From Azonexus hydrophilus DSM 23864 (GTDB taxonomy: Bacteria > Pseudomonadota > Gammaproteobacteria > Burkholderiales > Rhodocyclaceae): 64,000 nt of DNA. The notes beneath the pieces were generated by a model, which was not told the origin of the DNA, did no database searches, and saw only the letters and a program-made list of their open reading frames with translations. Position 1 is the first letter of the stretch. Every line of letters starts with the position of its first letter. Below are positions 28,375 to 35,669 of this stretch, one piece after another. The stretch spans positions 186,001-250,000 of the forward strand of contig NZ_AUCE01000012.1 in the NCBI RefSeq assembly GCF_000429605.1, read 5' to 3'. The position numbers and the translations under genes are program-made.

Positions 28375-29700
28375 TCAGTTCTGCTTCGGGCGTTCGTCGA
28401 GCACGCGCTTGGCCTTGCCGACCTGGGTGCGCGGGATGGCGTCGAATTCCATGACGGTGATCTTGGTCGATACGCCGATGTTGGTCTTGATGCGGTGCTG
28501 CAGTTCCTTGCCGATCTGCTGGATGTCGGCCGGGCCGAGTTTTCCGGACAGCTCGCGCTGGACTTCGCAACGCACTTCGAGGTTGTCCATGTGGCCGTCG
28601 CGGGTGACCACGACCTGGTAATTGCCGGCTAGGCGGGCATCGCGCAGGATCTGTTCCTCGATCTGGGTGGGGAAGACGTTGACGCCACGGATGATCAGCA
28701 TGTCGTCGGAACGGCCGGTGATCTTGCCGATGCGGCGGAAGGAGCGGGCGGTCGGCGGCAGCAGGCGGGTCAGGTCGCGGGTGCGGTAGCGGATGACCGG
28801 GAAGGCCTGTTTGGTCAGCGAGGTGAACACCAGTTCGCCTTCCGAACCGTCGGGCAGGACTTCGCCGGTTTCCGGGTCGATGATCTCGGGGTAGAAGTGG
28901 TCTTCCCAGATTACCGGACCGTCCTTGGTCTCGATGCATTCGCAGGCGACGCCCGGGCCCATGACTTCGGTCAGGCCGTAGATGTCGATGGCGTCAAGGC
29001 CGAGCTTCTTCTCGATTTCGGCACGCATGCCTTCGCCCCAGGGCTCGGCGCCAAAGATGCCGACCTTGAGCGAAATCTCATCCGGCTTGATGCCCAGGCG
29101 CTCGAATTCCTCGGCGATGACCAGCGAGTAGGAGGGCGTGACCATGATGATGTCCGGCCTGAAATCCATGATCTGCTGGACCTGCTTCTCGGTCTGCCCG
29201 CCGGACATCGGCACGGCAGTGCAGCCGAGGCGCTCGGCGCCGTAGTGAGCGCCGAGGCCGCCGGTGAACATCCCGTAGCCGTAGGCGACATGGACCATGT
29301 CGCCGGCGCGGCCGCCGGCGGCGCGGATCGAACGGGCGACCAGGTTGGCCCAGTTGTCGATGTCCTGCTGGGTGTAGCCGACGACGATGGGCTTGCCGGT
29401 CGTGCCCGACGAGGCGTGCAGGCGGGCGACCTTGTCGCGCGGCACGGCGAACAGGCCGAAGGGATAGTTGTCGCGCAGGTCGAGCTTGGTCATGAACGGG
29501 AACTTGGCCAGGTCGGCCAGGCACTTCAGGTCGTCCGGATGGACGCCCTTGGCCTCGCACTTGGCGCGGTACGGGGCGACGTTGTCGTAGGTGTGGCGCA
29601 CCGACCACTTCAGGCGTTCAAGCTGGAGCGCCGAAATTTCGTCGCGGCTGGCCGTTTCGATGGCTTCGAGTTCGCCCGGTTGGGGTTTTCTGGCAGTCAT
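28375..29700 (-). CDS. paaK: Phenylacetate-CoA ligase
   Basis: 441 residues, the usual length. It is an adenylate-forming enzyme: the P-loop is LHASSGTTGKPIVVGYT, then the conserved AYGYGMFTGGLGAHYGAERLG, the YGLTEVMGPGVACEC motif, and the hinge RSDDMLIIRGVNVFPTQIEEQIL. The C-terminal Lys needed for adenylation is in TQVGKAKRVLD. It activates phenylacetate to phenylacetyl-CoA, committing the substrate. Fourth or fifth gene of the paa operon; paaI precedes it by 26 bases. Confidence 0.95.
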   Translation of the reverse strand: MTARKPQPGELEAIETASRDEISALQLERLKWSVRHTYDNVAPYRAKCEAKGVHPDDLKCLADLAKFPFMTKLDLRDNYPFGLFAVPRDKVARLHASSGTTGKPIVVGYTQQDIDNWANLVARSIRAAGGRAGDMVHVAYGYGMFTGGLGAHYGAERLGCTAVPMSGGQTEKQVQQIMDFRPDIIMVTPSYSLVIAEEFERLGIKPDEISLKVGIFGAEPWGEGMRAEIEKKLGLDAIDIYGLTEVMGPGVACECIETKDGPVIWEDHFYPEIIDPETGEVLPDGSEGELVFTSLTKQAFPVIRYRTRDLTRLLPPTARSFRRIGKITGRSDDMLIIRGVNVFPTQIEEQILRDARLAGNYQVVVTRDGHMDNLEVRCEVQRELSGKLGPADIQQIGKELQHRIKTNIGVSTKITVMEFDAIPRTQVGKAKRVLDERPKQN

Positions 29701-29726
29701 GTTTGTCTCCTCCGTGTTGATTGGCG

Positions 29727-30197
29727 TCAGGCTCGGTCGGCCTGTTGCAGCCCGGCGATGACTTCGCCGGCAATGCGGTAACTCTTGCCCCGGAACAGGG
29801 CGATGGTGGTGCCGTGCTGGTTGCGCACGGTGATGTCGTAGACGCCGGTGCGGCCGGCTGCCGAGCGTTCCGTCGCCTCGGCCTGGAGAATCTCGTCCTC
29901 GCGGGCGGGGGCGAGAAAATCGATGTGGCAGGCCGAGGCCACGGTATTGCGGTTGTAGCTGTTGCAGGCGTAGGCGAAGGCGGTGTCGGCCAGCGTGAAG
30001 ATCATGCCGCCGTGGCAGATGTGGTGGCCGTTGACCATGTCCGAGCGCACGCGCATGGTGAGCAGGGACTGGCCGGGGGCGACGCTGAGGATCTTGATGC
30101 CGAAGGCCTGCGCCGCCCGGTCGCGGGCGTACATGGCCTGGGCGGTGGCTTCGGCGAGTGCTTGCGCTTCGCTGGCGCCGAGTTGGGGTTCAGTCAT
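29727..30197 (-). CDS. paaI: PaaI hydroxyphenylacetyl-CoA thioesterase
   Basis: 156 residues from ATG at 30197 (GGAAAG upstream), starting inside the end of paaH by 8 bases. One hot-dog domain carries the PaaI motif HHICHGGMIFTLADTAFAYACN, where the His and Asp/Gly helix form the active site, followed by ASACHIDFLAPAREDE. PaaI rescues CoA from dead-end ring-hydroxylated CoA esters formed when the epoxidase misfires. Its presence supports the existence of an oxygen-dependent ring activation step in this cluster. Confidence 0.93.
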   Translation of the reverse strand: MTEPQLGASEAQALAEATAQAMYARDRAAQAFGIKILSVAPGQSLLTMRVRSDMVNGHHICHGGMIFTLADTAFAYACNSYNRNTVASACHIDFLAPAREDEILQAEATERSAAGRTGVYDITVRNQHGTTIALFRGKSYRIAGEVIAGLQQADRA

Positions 30198-31713
30198 GGA
30201 GATTCTTTCCGGCAAAGACGGCGCGACGGATCAGCGGCGAGACGCGGTAGCGGTCTTCGCCGTAGCTGGCGCCAAGGTTGGCGAGTACGTTGCGGATGGT
30301 GGCGACGCCGACCTGGTCGGCCCAGGCCAGCGGGCCGCGCGGGTAATTGACGCCCAGGCGCATCGCCGCGTCGGCGGCGGTGGCGGCGCAGACACCCTGG
30401 TTGACCGCGTCGGCGGCCTCGTTGGCGAGCATGGCGACAGTGCGCATGACCGCCAGGCCGGGCACGTCGGCCAGCCGCGAGACGGCGTAGCCGGCGGCCT
30501 GCAGCAGACCGACGGCGGCTTCGGCGGCGGCCGGTTCGCACTGCGCGGCGACGGCGACGGCGAGGCGGCCGGCGGTTTCGTAATCGAGCGCCAGGTCGAC
30601 CAGCACGCAGTTGGCGACGCCGTCGCTGGCGGCACGCTCGGTGGCCGAGCGGCCGTCGGTCTGGAAAAGCGCGGCGCGGCCGATTTCGGCGACGCGACCG
30701 TCGCTGGACGGTGCCCGGCTGAACGACAGCTTGCCGTGTTGCAGGCGCTCGACGAGGGCTTCGGCGAGCGGCGATTCACCGCAGACGACGATCTTGCCGG
30801 CCGGCGTGCGCGGCGCTTCGGTCTGTGGCGCCGGGCGGGTGGCGTCGGCGGAATAATCGAAGAAACCGCGCCCGCTCTTGCGGCCGTAGAAGCCGGCGTC
30901 GACCAGTTCCTGCTGGATCAGCGAGGGCAGGAAGCGCGGGTCGTGGTAGAAGGCGCGCCAGACCGAGTTGGTGACGGCGAAATTGACGTCGTGGCCGATC
31001 AGGTCCATCAACTCGAACGGGCCCATGCGGAAACCGCCGGCTTCGCGCAGCACGGCGTCGAGCGTCGCCGGGTCGGCGGCGCCTTCCTGCAGCAGGCGCA
31101 ACGCCTCGGCGTAATAGGGGCGGGCGACGCGGTTGACGATGAAGCCGGGGGTCGATTTGGCATGCACCGGCGTCTTGCCCCAGGCAGCGGCGGTGGCGTA
31201 CAGCGTGTCGGCGACGGCGCCGTCGGTGGCCAGGCCGGAGACGATCTCGACAAGCGCCATCAGCGGCGCCGGATTGAAGAAGTGCAGCCCGGCCAGCCGC
31301 TGCGGGCGCTTGAGCGCGCTGCCGATGGCGGTGACCGAGATCGACGAGGTGTTGGTGCCGAACAGGCAGTCGTCGCCGACGATGGCTTCGAGGTCGGCGT
31401 ACAGCTTCTGCTTGGCTTCCAGGTTCTCGACAATGGCTTCGACCACCAGCGCGCAGCCGGCCAGGTCGGCCAGGCTGTCTGCTGGTTGCAGGCGAGCACC
31501 GGCGGCGGCAGCGTCGGCGGCGCTGAGCTTGCCCTTGTCGGCCAGCTTGGCGAACTGGCCGCGGATATTTTCGATGGCGGCGGCTGCGGCGCCCGGCCGG
31601 TTGTCGAGCAGGCGCACCGGGTGGCCGGCTTGCGCCGCGACCTGGGCGATGCCGGCGCCCATGGCGCCGGCGCCGACCACGGCGACGACCGCGGTTTGAT
31701 GAAGGGCGGCCAT
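30190..31713 (-). CDS. paaH: 3-hydroxyadipyl-CoA dehydrogenase
   Basis: 507 residues. The NAD-binding motif GAGAMGAGIAQVAAQAG is at about residues 14-30. The catalytic Ser/His/Glu region (NTSSISVTAI, LHFFNPAPLM, and PGFIVNRVARPYYAEALRLLQEG) is intact. A second, degenerate 3-hydroxyacyl-CoA dehydrogenase C-domain follows after residue 385, as usual for PaaH. It oxidises 3-hydroxyadipyl-CoA to 3-oxoadipyl-CoA for PaaJ. It lies 2 bases after paaG. Confidence 0.93.
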   Translation of the reverse strand: MAALHQTAVVAVVGAGAMGAGIAQVAAQAGHPVRLLDNRPGAAAAAIENIRGQFAKLADKGKLSAADAAAAGARLQPADSLADLAGCALVVEAIVENLEAKQKLYADLEAIVGDDCLFGTNTSSISVTAIGSALKRPQRLAGLHFFNPAPLMALVEIVSGLATDGAVADTLYATAAAWGKTPVHAKSTPGFIVNRVARPYYAEALRLLQEGAADPATLDAVLREAGGFRMGPFELMDLIGHDVNFAVTNSVWRAFYHDPRFLPSLIQQELVDAGFYGRKSGRGFFDYSADATRPAPQTEAPRTPAGKIVVCGESPLAEALVERLQHGKLSFSRAPSSDGRVAEIGRAALFQTDGRSATERAASDGVANCVLVDLALDYETAGRLAVAVAAQCEPAAAEAAVGLLQAAGYAVSRLADVPGLAVMRTVAMLANEAADAVNQGVCAATAADAAMRLGVNYPRGPLAWADQVGVATIRNVLANLGASYGEDRYRVSPLIRRAVFAGKNLHD

Positions 31714-31715
31714 CG

Positions 31716-32510
31716 TCAGTCCCCGGTGAACTTCGGTGCGCGTTTTTCCATGAAGGCAGCGACGCCTTCAGCGTAGTCGGCGCTCCAGCCGAGTTCGCGC
31801 ATGAAGCCGCCCTCATAGGAGAGCTGCTGCTCCAGCGTGTGGCCGGGGGCGGCGTGCATCGCCTGGCGGGTGCGCACCAGCGCCTTGGTCGGCAGGCTGG
31901 CGAGCTGGGCGGCGAGCGCGTCGATGCGGGCGGCGAAGGCGTCGTCGGCGACGCATTCCCAGATCAGCCCCCATTCGGCAGCCTTCGCTGCCGGCAGCTT
32001 GTCGGCGAGCAGGGCCAGGCCCATGGCGCGCGCCATGCCGACGCGTTGCGGCAGGAACCAGGTGCCGCCGGTGTCGGGAATCAGGCCGATCTTCGAGAAG
32101 GCCTGCAGGAAGGAGGCCGACTGTGTGGCGACGACCAGATCGCAGGCCAGCGCCACCGAGGCGCCGGCGCCGGCGGCGATACCGTTGACCGCGGCCAGGG
32201 TCGGCACGCGCAGGTTCTGCAGGCGCAGCACCAGCGGCTTGTAGTTCTTCTCGACGATGTTGCCGATGTCCGGCTGGTGGCCGGCTATGGCCTGCATGTC
32301 GGGGTCGGCCAGGTCCTGGCCGGCGCTGAAGGCGCGGCCGGCGCCGCTGAGCACCAGCACGCGGATGCTGCGGTCGGCCTGGACGCGGTCGAGGGCGACG
32401 CGCAGTTCGGCGTGCATCTCGCCGGTGAAGCTGTTCAGCTTGTCGGGGCGGTTCAGGGTCAGGCGGGCGATGCCGTTGCTGACTTCAAAACGGATGGTGG
32501 CGAATTCCAT
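31716..32510 (-). CDS. paaG: 1,2-epoxyphenylacetyl-CoA isomerase
   Basis: 264 residues, crotonase fold with GRAFSAGQDLADPDM for the oxyanion hole, NGIAAGAGASVALACDLVVAT, and the catalytic Asp in FSKIGLIPDTGGTWFLPQ. The Asp-containing IPDTGG is characteristic of PaaG, which converts the phenylacetyl-CoA epoxide to the seven-membered oxepin-CoA. A PaaG gene implies that an epoxide is formed by some oxygenase in this organism. It is 9 bases after paaN. Confidence 0.94.
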   Translation of the reverse strand: MEFATIRFEVSNGIARLTLNRPDKLNSFTGEMHAELRVALDRVQADRSIRVLVLSGAGRAFSAGQDLADPDMQAIAGHQPDIGNIVEKNYKPLVLRLQNLRVPTLAAVNGIAAGAGASVALACDLVVATQSASFLQAFSKIGLIPDTGGTWFLPQRVGMARAMGLALLADKLPAAKAAEWGLIWECVADDAFAARIDALAAQLASLPTKALVRTRQAMHAAPGHTLEQQLSYEGGFMRELGWSADYAEGVAAFMEKRAPKFTGD

Positions 32511-32519
32511 GCGGCCCCC

Positions 32520-34187
32520 TCAGATATGGTAACGACGCTGGACGACGACAAACCGGTTGGCGACGAAGGCGGCGTCGGCGTAGGACGCGTTCGCTGCCGG
32601 GTTGCCGCCGGTGCCGTGGTAGTCGGAATAGGCTGCCGACTGGTTCACGAAGACGCCGCCGGTCAGGTTGATCGACAGGGCGACCTTGGCGCGCATCGTG
32701 GCGGCGGTCATCGCGTCGATGATTTCCGGGCGGGTCGAGTAGATGCCGGCGGTCAGCGCGCCATGCGTCGACACGATGCGTTCGGACAGGGCGATGGCGG
32801 CCGGCGTGTCGGCGACCTTGACGATGAAGCTGATCGGCCCGAAGCGTTCTTCCATGTAGGCGGCTTCGTCGGCGGCGTCGCAGGCGAGCAGGACCGGGGT
32901 GCGCACTTCGGCGGCCGGGAATTCCGGGTTGTCCAGCTTGCTGGAGGCGAGCACGACGCGGCCGAGGGCGCCGCTGTCGGCGTCCTTGATGCGCTGCAAG
33001 GTGTCGGCCGACTGCACGGCGCCGAGCACGGCGAGGGCGACTTCCGGTTTGCTCAGGAAACCGGAGACGGCCTTGGCCAGGTCGGCGCACACTTCGTCGT
33101 AGGACTTGTGGCCGTCTTCGGTATCGATGCCGGCGGCCGGGACGAAGATCGCCTGCGAGGTGGTGCACATCTGGCCGGAATAGAGCGAGAGCGTGAACGC
33201 GAGGTTGCGCAGCATCGCCTTGTAGGCGTTGGTGGAGTCGATGACGATGTTGTTGACGCCGGCCAGTTCGGCATAGACGCGGGCCTGGCGGGCGTTGTCG
33301 ACCAGCCACTGGCCGAAGGCGTTGCCGCCGGTGAAGTCGACCGATTTCACGGCCGGATGCGTGACCAGCTTCTGCGTCGCGCTGCGTTCGTTGGCGACGC
33401 ACAGGGTGACCAAGTTGGGATCGATGCCGTTTTCGGCGAGCACGGCGCGGATCGTGCGCACGGTGATTGCCGCCGGCAGGATGGCGTTGCTGTGCGGCTT
33501 GACGATCATCGCGTTGCCGGTGGCAAGCGCCGCGAACAGGCCAGGATAGGTATTCCAGGTGGGGAATGTGCCGCAGCCGACGACGACGCCGACGCCCTGG
33601 CCGACGATCTCGAAGTGTTTCTTCATGACCAGCGGCGGGTTTTTGCCCTGCGGCTTGTCCCAGACCGTTTCGGTCGGCACGAAGCTCTGTTCGCGCCAGG
33701 CATAGGCGACGGCTTCCAGGCCGCGGTCCTGGGCGTGCGGGGCGCCGGCCTGGAAGGCCATCATCCAGCCCTGGCCGGTGGTCATCATCACCGCGTGGGC
33801 AATTTCGAAGCTCTGCTTGTTCAGGCGATCGAGGATTTCCAGGCAGACGCCGGTGCGCCCGTCCACGCCGGCCTTCTGCCAGCCGTCCATGGCCTTCCGG
33901 CCGGCGGCGATCAGCACTTCCGGATCGCACACCGGGTAGCTGACGTTCAGTGCTATGCCGTAAGGCGAGCGTTCGCCGCCATGCCAGCCCGTGCTGCCCG
34001 GCTGGTCGAGCTCGAAGGCCTGGCCGAGGTGGGCGGCAAACGCCGCCTTGCCATCGTCGGCGGCGGTTTCACCATACGTCTTGGGGCTTGGCATTTCGTT
34101 ATAGGCGGACCAGTAGCCGCGGGTGCGGATGGCTTCCAGGGCGCCGTCGAGCGTGGCGCGGTGCTTGTTCAATAGTTGCTGGGGCAT
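32520..34187 (-). CDS. paaN: PaaN, aldehyde-dehydrogenase-type ring-cleavage enzyme
   Basis: 555 residues. It is the single-domain PaaN type, not the bifunctional PaaZ: an ALDH fold with catalytic C341 in LYSGQMCTTSQAIF and general-base E307 in AELAGVNNIVI, NAD region GCGTFPTWNTYP and IVKPHSNAILPA. The C-terminal MaoC hydratase domain of PaaZ is absent, so a separate oxepin-CoA hydrolase is required. It should oxidise the open-chain semialdehyde to 3-oxo-5,6-dehydrosuberyl-CoA. First gene of the minus-strand paa operon, divergent from the di-iron gene. Confidence 0.92.
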   Translation of the reverse strand: MPQQLLNKHRATLDGALEAIRTRGYWSAYNEMPSPKTYGETAADDGKAAFAAHLGQAFELDQPGSTGWHGGERSPYGIALNVSYPVCDPEVLIAAGRKAMDGWQKAGVDGRTGVCLEILDRLNKQSFEIAHAVMMTTGQGWMMAFQAGAPHAQDRGLEAVAYAWREQSFVPTETVWDKPQGKNPPLVMKKHFEIVGQGVGVVVGCGTFPTWNTYPGLFAALATGNAMIVKPHSNAILPAAITVRTIRAVLAENGIDPNLVTLCVANERSATQKLVTHPAVKSVDFTGGNAFGQWLVDNARQARVYAELAGVNNIVIDSTNAYKAMLRNLAFTLSLYSGQMCTTSQAIFVPAAGIDTEDGHKSYDEVCADLAKAVSGFLSKPEVALAVLGAVQSADTLQRIKDADSGALGRVVLASSKLDNPEFPAAEVRTPVLLACDAADEAAYMEERFGPISFIVKVADTPAAIALSERIVSTHGALTAGIYSTRPEIIDAMTAATMRAKVALSINLTGGVFVNQSAAYSDYHGTGGNPAANASYADAAFVANRFVVVQRRYHI

Positions 34188-34232
34188 GGGGTGTCTCCTG
34201 GGTGACGGTTTCTGTCGTGCTTCTTTGTTGCA

Positions 34233-34275
34233 ACGATACGAAGTTGTTTTAATAAAGTCAAATAAAGGTATCGTT
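34233..34275 (-). promoter_or_regulatory. paaN promoter with flanking inverted repeat
   Basis: On the minus strand TTGACT (34261-34256) and TATCGT (34238-34233) are spaced by exactly 17 bases. The transcript would start near 34226. The promoter is framed by AACGATAC at 34232-34239 (covering the -10) and GTATCGTT at 34268-34275 (upstream of the -35), a perfect 8-base inverted repeat with GATAC-N28-GTATC spacing. Confidence 0.7.
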
Positions 34276-34428
34276 TTTTTGCGATGATTTTTTGGTTATG
34301 TTTAGCAAAATCGATTACTTGTGATATGGTTAATCAATAAAAAACAACATGTTGTGATTAAAATTGCGATTGTTGTTTCTTCGTGTTCTGGATTGCGTAA
34401 GTTGTTTCGTGTGTAATTTTTCATATTT

Positions 34429-34469
34429 CGATACAAAAATCGTTGACATGGCTTGTCAGTGTGTATCAT
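34429..34469 (+). promoter_or_regulatory. Promoter/operator of the di-iron oxygenase-liv operon
   Basis: TTGACA (34443-34448) is a consensus -35. The -10 is TATCAT (34464-34469, 15-base spacer) or a TCATTA at 17. The -35 lies in the perfect repeat TGACA-N5-TGTCA (34444-34458). GATAC (34430-34434) and GTATC (34463-34467) flank the promoter with 28 bases between, the same geometry as at paaN. The short spacer hints that an activator or repressor may govern it. Confidence 0.6.
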
Positions 34470-34541
34470 TATTTCTCCGTCGCCTCGCCAAACCGGTGCG
34501 GTGCCCAAAACGACCACGATATTTCGATTGAAGGAGGAGCT

Positions 34542-35570
34542 ATGGCTGCCAACAAGGAGCGTTTTTCGGACAAGATGGAATTCCCGCCGGAAATCCAGCA
34601 ACCCAACGTCTATCCGCTGTCCTGGAACAGCAAGACCAAGAAGTTGCAGGAAGTGTGGGAAGCGGCGCGGCGCGAGGACTGGGATCCCGAGAAGTTGCCG
34701 TGGGACACGCTGGACCTGGAAAGCTATACCTGGGAAGAGCGTGAATCGATCGCTTACTGGTGGAGCCTGTTGTCGGTGTTCGACGCCTCCGCCCCGCCGG
34801 TCTTCGCCGAAGCGCTGATCAAGACCTATGAAGTGCATGAGGAAGATCCGGTGCGCAAGTGCTTCTTCTCGGTTACCCGCGACGAGCAGAACCACGAGAT
34901 CATGTGCGGCCTGGCCATCACCAAGCTGCTCGGTCATCCCGATCCGATCACTTACCAGCCGAAGACCGAACTCGGCAAGCGTCTGCAGAAGAACGTGCAG
35001 TGGCTGTACTTCAACGGTGCCCGCTACTGGAACGGCTACAAGCAGGCGGTGCCCAAGTACGACCTGGCCGTGCTGTTCTCGTCCTTCCTGATGGGCGAGA
35101 TCGCTGCCGCCACCATCTTCAAGCAGATGTACGACAACTCCCGCGAGGCCGTCTTCAAGGAAGGCTTCAAGAACATTGGCCGCGACGAAGGTCGTCACAT
35201 GGCCATCTGCATGGCGGTCATGGAGCGCGATTACCCGGGCCTCAAGGAAGAAACCAAGGCCGTCGTCACCAAGCAGATCCGCGCCGGTTACCTGTTCCTG
35301 TCGGCCGTGCTGTTCGAGCCGCCGATGGAGTTCTGGGACCTGCCGGCCGACTTCATCGACAACCAGCGCGAGGCCGAGGAAGTGGCCCGCGGTGCCGGCT
35401 TCGGCATCCCCAGCTACGAGGCGAAGAAGGAAAACTGGCGCAACGCGATGATCAACCTCAAGGGCGTTCTTGACCGTTACAACATCCCGTTCCCGGCGAT
35501 CCCGGAAGTCGGCATCACCGGCCAGGAAGTCAGCGACGTCGACCTGGACGACATCATCCCGGTCTTCTGA
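34542..35570 (+). CDS. Ferritin-like di-iron protein, candidate alternative ring oxygenase
   Basis: 342 residues from ATG 34542, with a perfect AAGGAGGA ribosome-binding site. It is not a recognisable PaaA, BoxB or ribonucleotide reductase. Two E-x2-H motifs are clear, E115-x2-H118 (RDEQNHE) and E216-x2-H219 (RDEGRHM), with E186 in LMGEIAAATIF as third carboxylate and D81 or E90 as the first. This is the four-helix di-iron pattern. The C-terminus is acidic (SDVDLDDIIPVF). It heads an operon with a ferredoxin reductase and opposes paaN, while paaABCDE is absent. Oxidation of an aryl-CoA ester is therefore inferred; N-oxygenase or other activity remains possible. Confidence 0.75.
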   Translation: MAANKERFSDKMEFPPEIQQPNVYPLSWNSKTKKLQEVWEAARREDWDPEKLPWDTLDLESYTWEERESIAYWWSLLSVFDASAPPVFAEALIKTYEVHEEDPVRKCFFSVTRDEQNHEIMCGLAITKLLGHPDPITYQPKTELGKRLQKNVQWLYFNGARYWNGYKQAVPKYDLAVLFSSFLMGEIAAATIFKQMYDNSREAVFKEGFKNIGRDEGRHMAICMAVMERDYPGLKEETKAVVTKQIRAGYLFLSAVLFEPPMEFWDLPADFIDNQREAEEVARGAGFGIPSYEAKKENWRNAMINLKGVLDRYNIPFPAIPEVGITGQEVSDVDLDDIIPVF

Positions 35571-35601
35571 TGCGCCTCATCCGCCCGTCAGTCTGATCGA
35601 C

Positions 35602-35629
35602 AGCCGGTGCCCCTGACGGGGCGCCGGCT
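35602..35629 (+). other. Strong intercistronic hairpin between oxygenase and reductase genes
   Basis: AGCCGGTGCCCC (35602-35613) pairs with GGGGCGCCGGCT (35618-35629), one G-T wobble, loop TGAC, followed only by TT. It lies 31 bases beyond the oxygenase stop. Without a T-run it is more likely a barrier to 3' exonucleases or a partial attenuator, which would keep oxygenase levels above reductase levels. Confidence 0.6.
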
Positions 35630-35669
35630 TTGCCACAACAGAGAACACAGGATAACAAGGGGAAGACAA

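Larger units (their letters stand above)
34188..34541. other. 354-base AT-rich divergent control region between the two paa operons
   Basis: This is the most AT-rich stretch of the paa island and contains no gene. It carries the paaN promoter, the promoter of the di-iron operon, two GATAC-N28-GTATC pairs, a 15-bp TGACA-N5-TGTCA repeat and a perfect 12-bp palindrome (ACAACATGTTGT, 34345-34356). The density of symmetric sites suggests binding by at least one, probably two, regulators. Confidence 0.7.

Noticed and set aside
31839-34175. Very long open frame on the plus strand opposite paaG-paaN (and similar ones at 26040-28454 and, on the minus strand, 52594-55722)
   Set aside because: They are antisense to well-supported genes (paaG/H/N, binding protein/thiolase, hrpA), have no family motifs and are rich in Arg, Gly and Asp as expected for GC-rich shadow frames.
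34345-34375. IHF-type binding site in the paa control region
   Set aside because: AATCAATAAAAAA lacks the TTR half of the consensus.
34542-35570. Di-iron gene as a PaaA, BoxB or ribonucleotide reductase beta-subunit
   Set aside because: Motif contexts and protein length do not match those families as I know them (PaaA about 310 residues with DEAGH/EESFH; BoxB about 470).
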